From: Campylobacterota bacterium
GTDB taxonomy: Bacteria > Campylobacterota > Campylobacteria > Campylobacterales > Sulfurovaceae
Direction: 5' to 3'
Assembly: GCA_022600655.1 (NCBI GenBank)
Contig: JAHZJZ010000011.1
Coordinates: forward strand, 1-6,098
Length of the DNA stretch: 6,098 bases
This document shows, in pieces, positions 6,065 to 6,098 of this stretch. The translations under genes and the position numbers were made by a program. Numbering within the stretch: the first letter of the stretch is position 1; each line of letters begins with the position of its first letter. The notes under the pieces were generated by a model. That model was not told the DNA's origin and did not search any database. It was given only the letters and a program-made list of their open reading frames with translations.

Positions 6065-6080
6065 GATTATTGAAATAATC
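6065..6080. promoter_or_regulatory. 16-bp operator-like palindrome near the right edge
   Basis: GATTATT (6065-6071) and AATAATC (6074-6080) are perfect arms around GA. The short centre suits a dimeric DNA-binding protein more than an RNA hairpin. It lies 77 bases upstream of the small gene. In AT-rich DNA a dyad of this size can occur by chance. Confidence 0.35.
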
Positions 6081-6098
6081 ACTATATATTCAACTCAA

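Overview
The window is AT-rich DNA, without obvious transfer signatures, from what is most likely a Campylobacterota bacterium of the Sulfurimonas/Sulfurovum kind. This is an inference from the base composition, the heavy use of AGA and ATA codons, the clear AAGGAG/AGGAG ribosome binding sites, and the style of the Sec-secreted multidomain surface proteins. No sequence search was possible.

Left part (1-4434, + strand). Three genes read in the same direction and look like one transcription unit. The first is the 3' end of a gene whose product ends in an Asp/Gly-rich low-complexity tail. The second encodes a 402-residue secreted protein with no catalytic motif that I recognise. The third encodes a 1000-residue secreted protein. 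It runs: signal peptide, unassigned beta-rich domain, IPT/TIG-like domain, fibronectin type III, CHAP cysteine amidase/peptidase, GH25 muramidase, Asp-rich calcium-binding repeats, and two copies of a ~75-residue module. The two domains in its centre cut peptidoglycan at different bonds, one in the peptide or amide part and one in the glycan. A related module, ending in an aromatic or hydrophobic residue followed by I/V-K, also appears twice near the N-terminus of the 402-residue protein. The two proteins therefore probably act at the same place outside the inner membrane.

Middle (4435-4524). A short intergenic region between convergent genes contains a 12-bp perfect palindrome and an 11-bp stem-loop, probably the shared transcription end.

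Right part (4525-6098, - strand). A TIR-domain protein of 400 residues, with an intact candidate NADase glutamate and a C-terminal region of about 250 residues that I cannot assign, is probably an immune or conflict effector. Upstream of it, on the same strand, is a 59-residue glycine-zipper protein with a strong ribosome binding site. It is easily missed because a longer spurious frame lies antisense to it. The last 110 bases hold its leader, with two operator-like dyads.

The left and right parts are on opposite strands, so I treat them as two independent units. I saw no tRNA, rRNA, CRISPR array, insertion sequence or attachment site.
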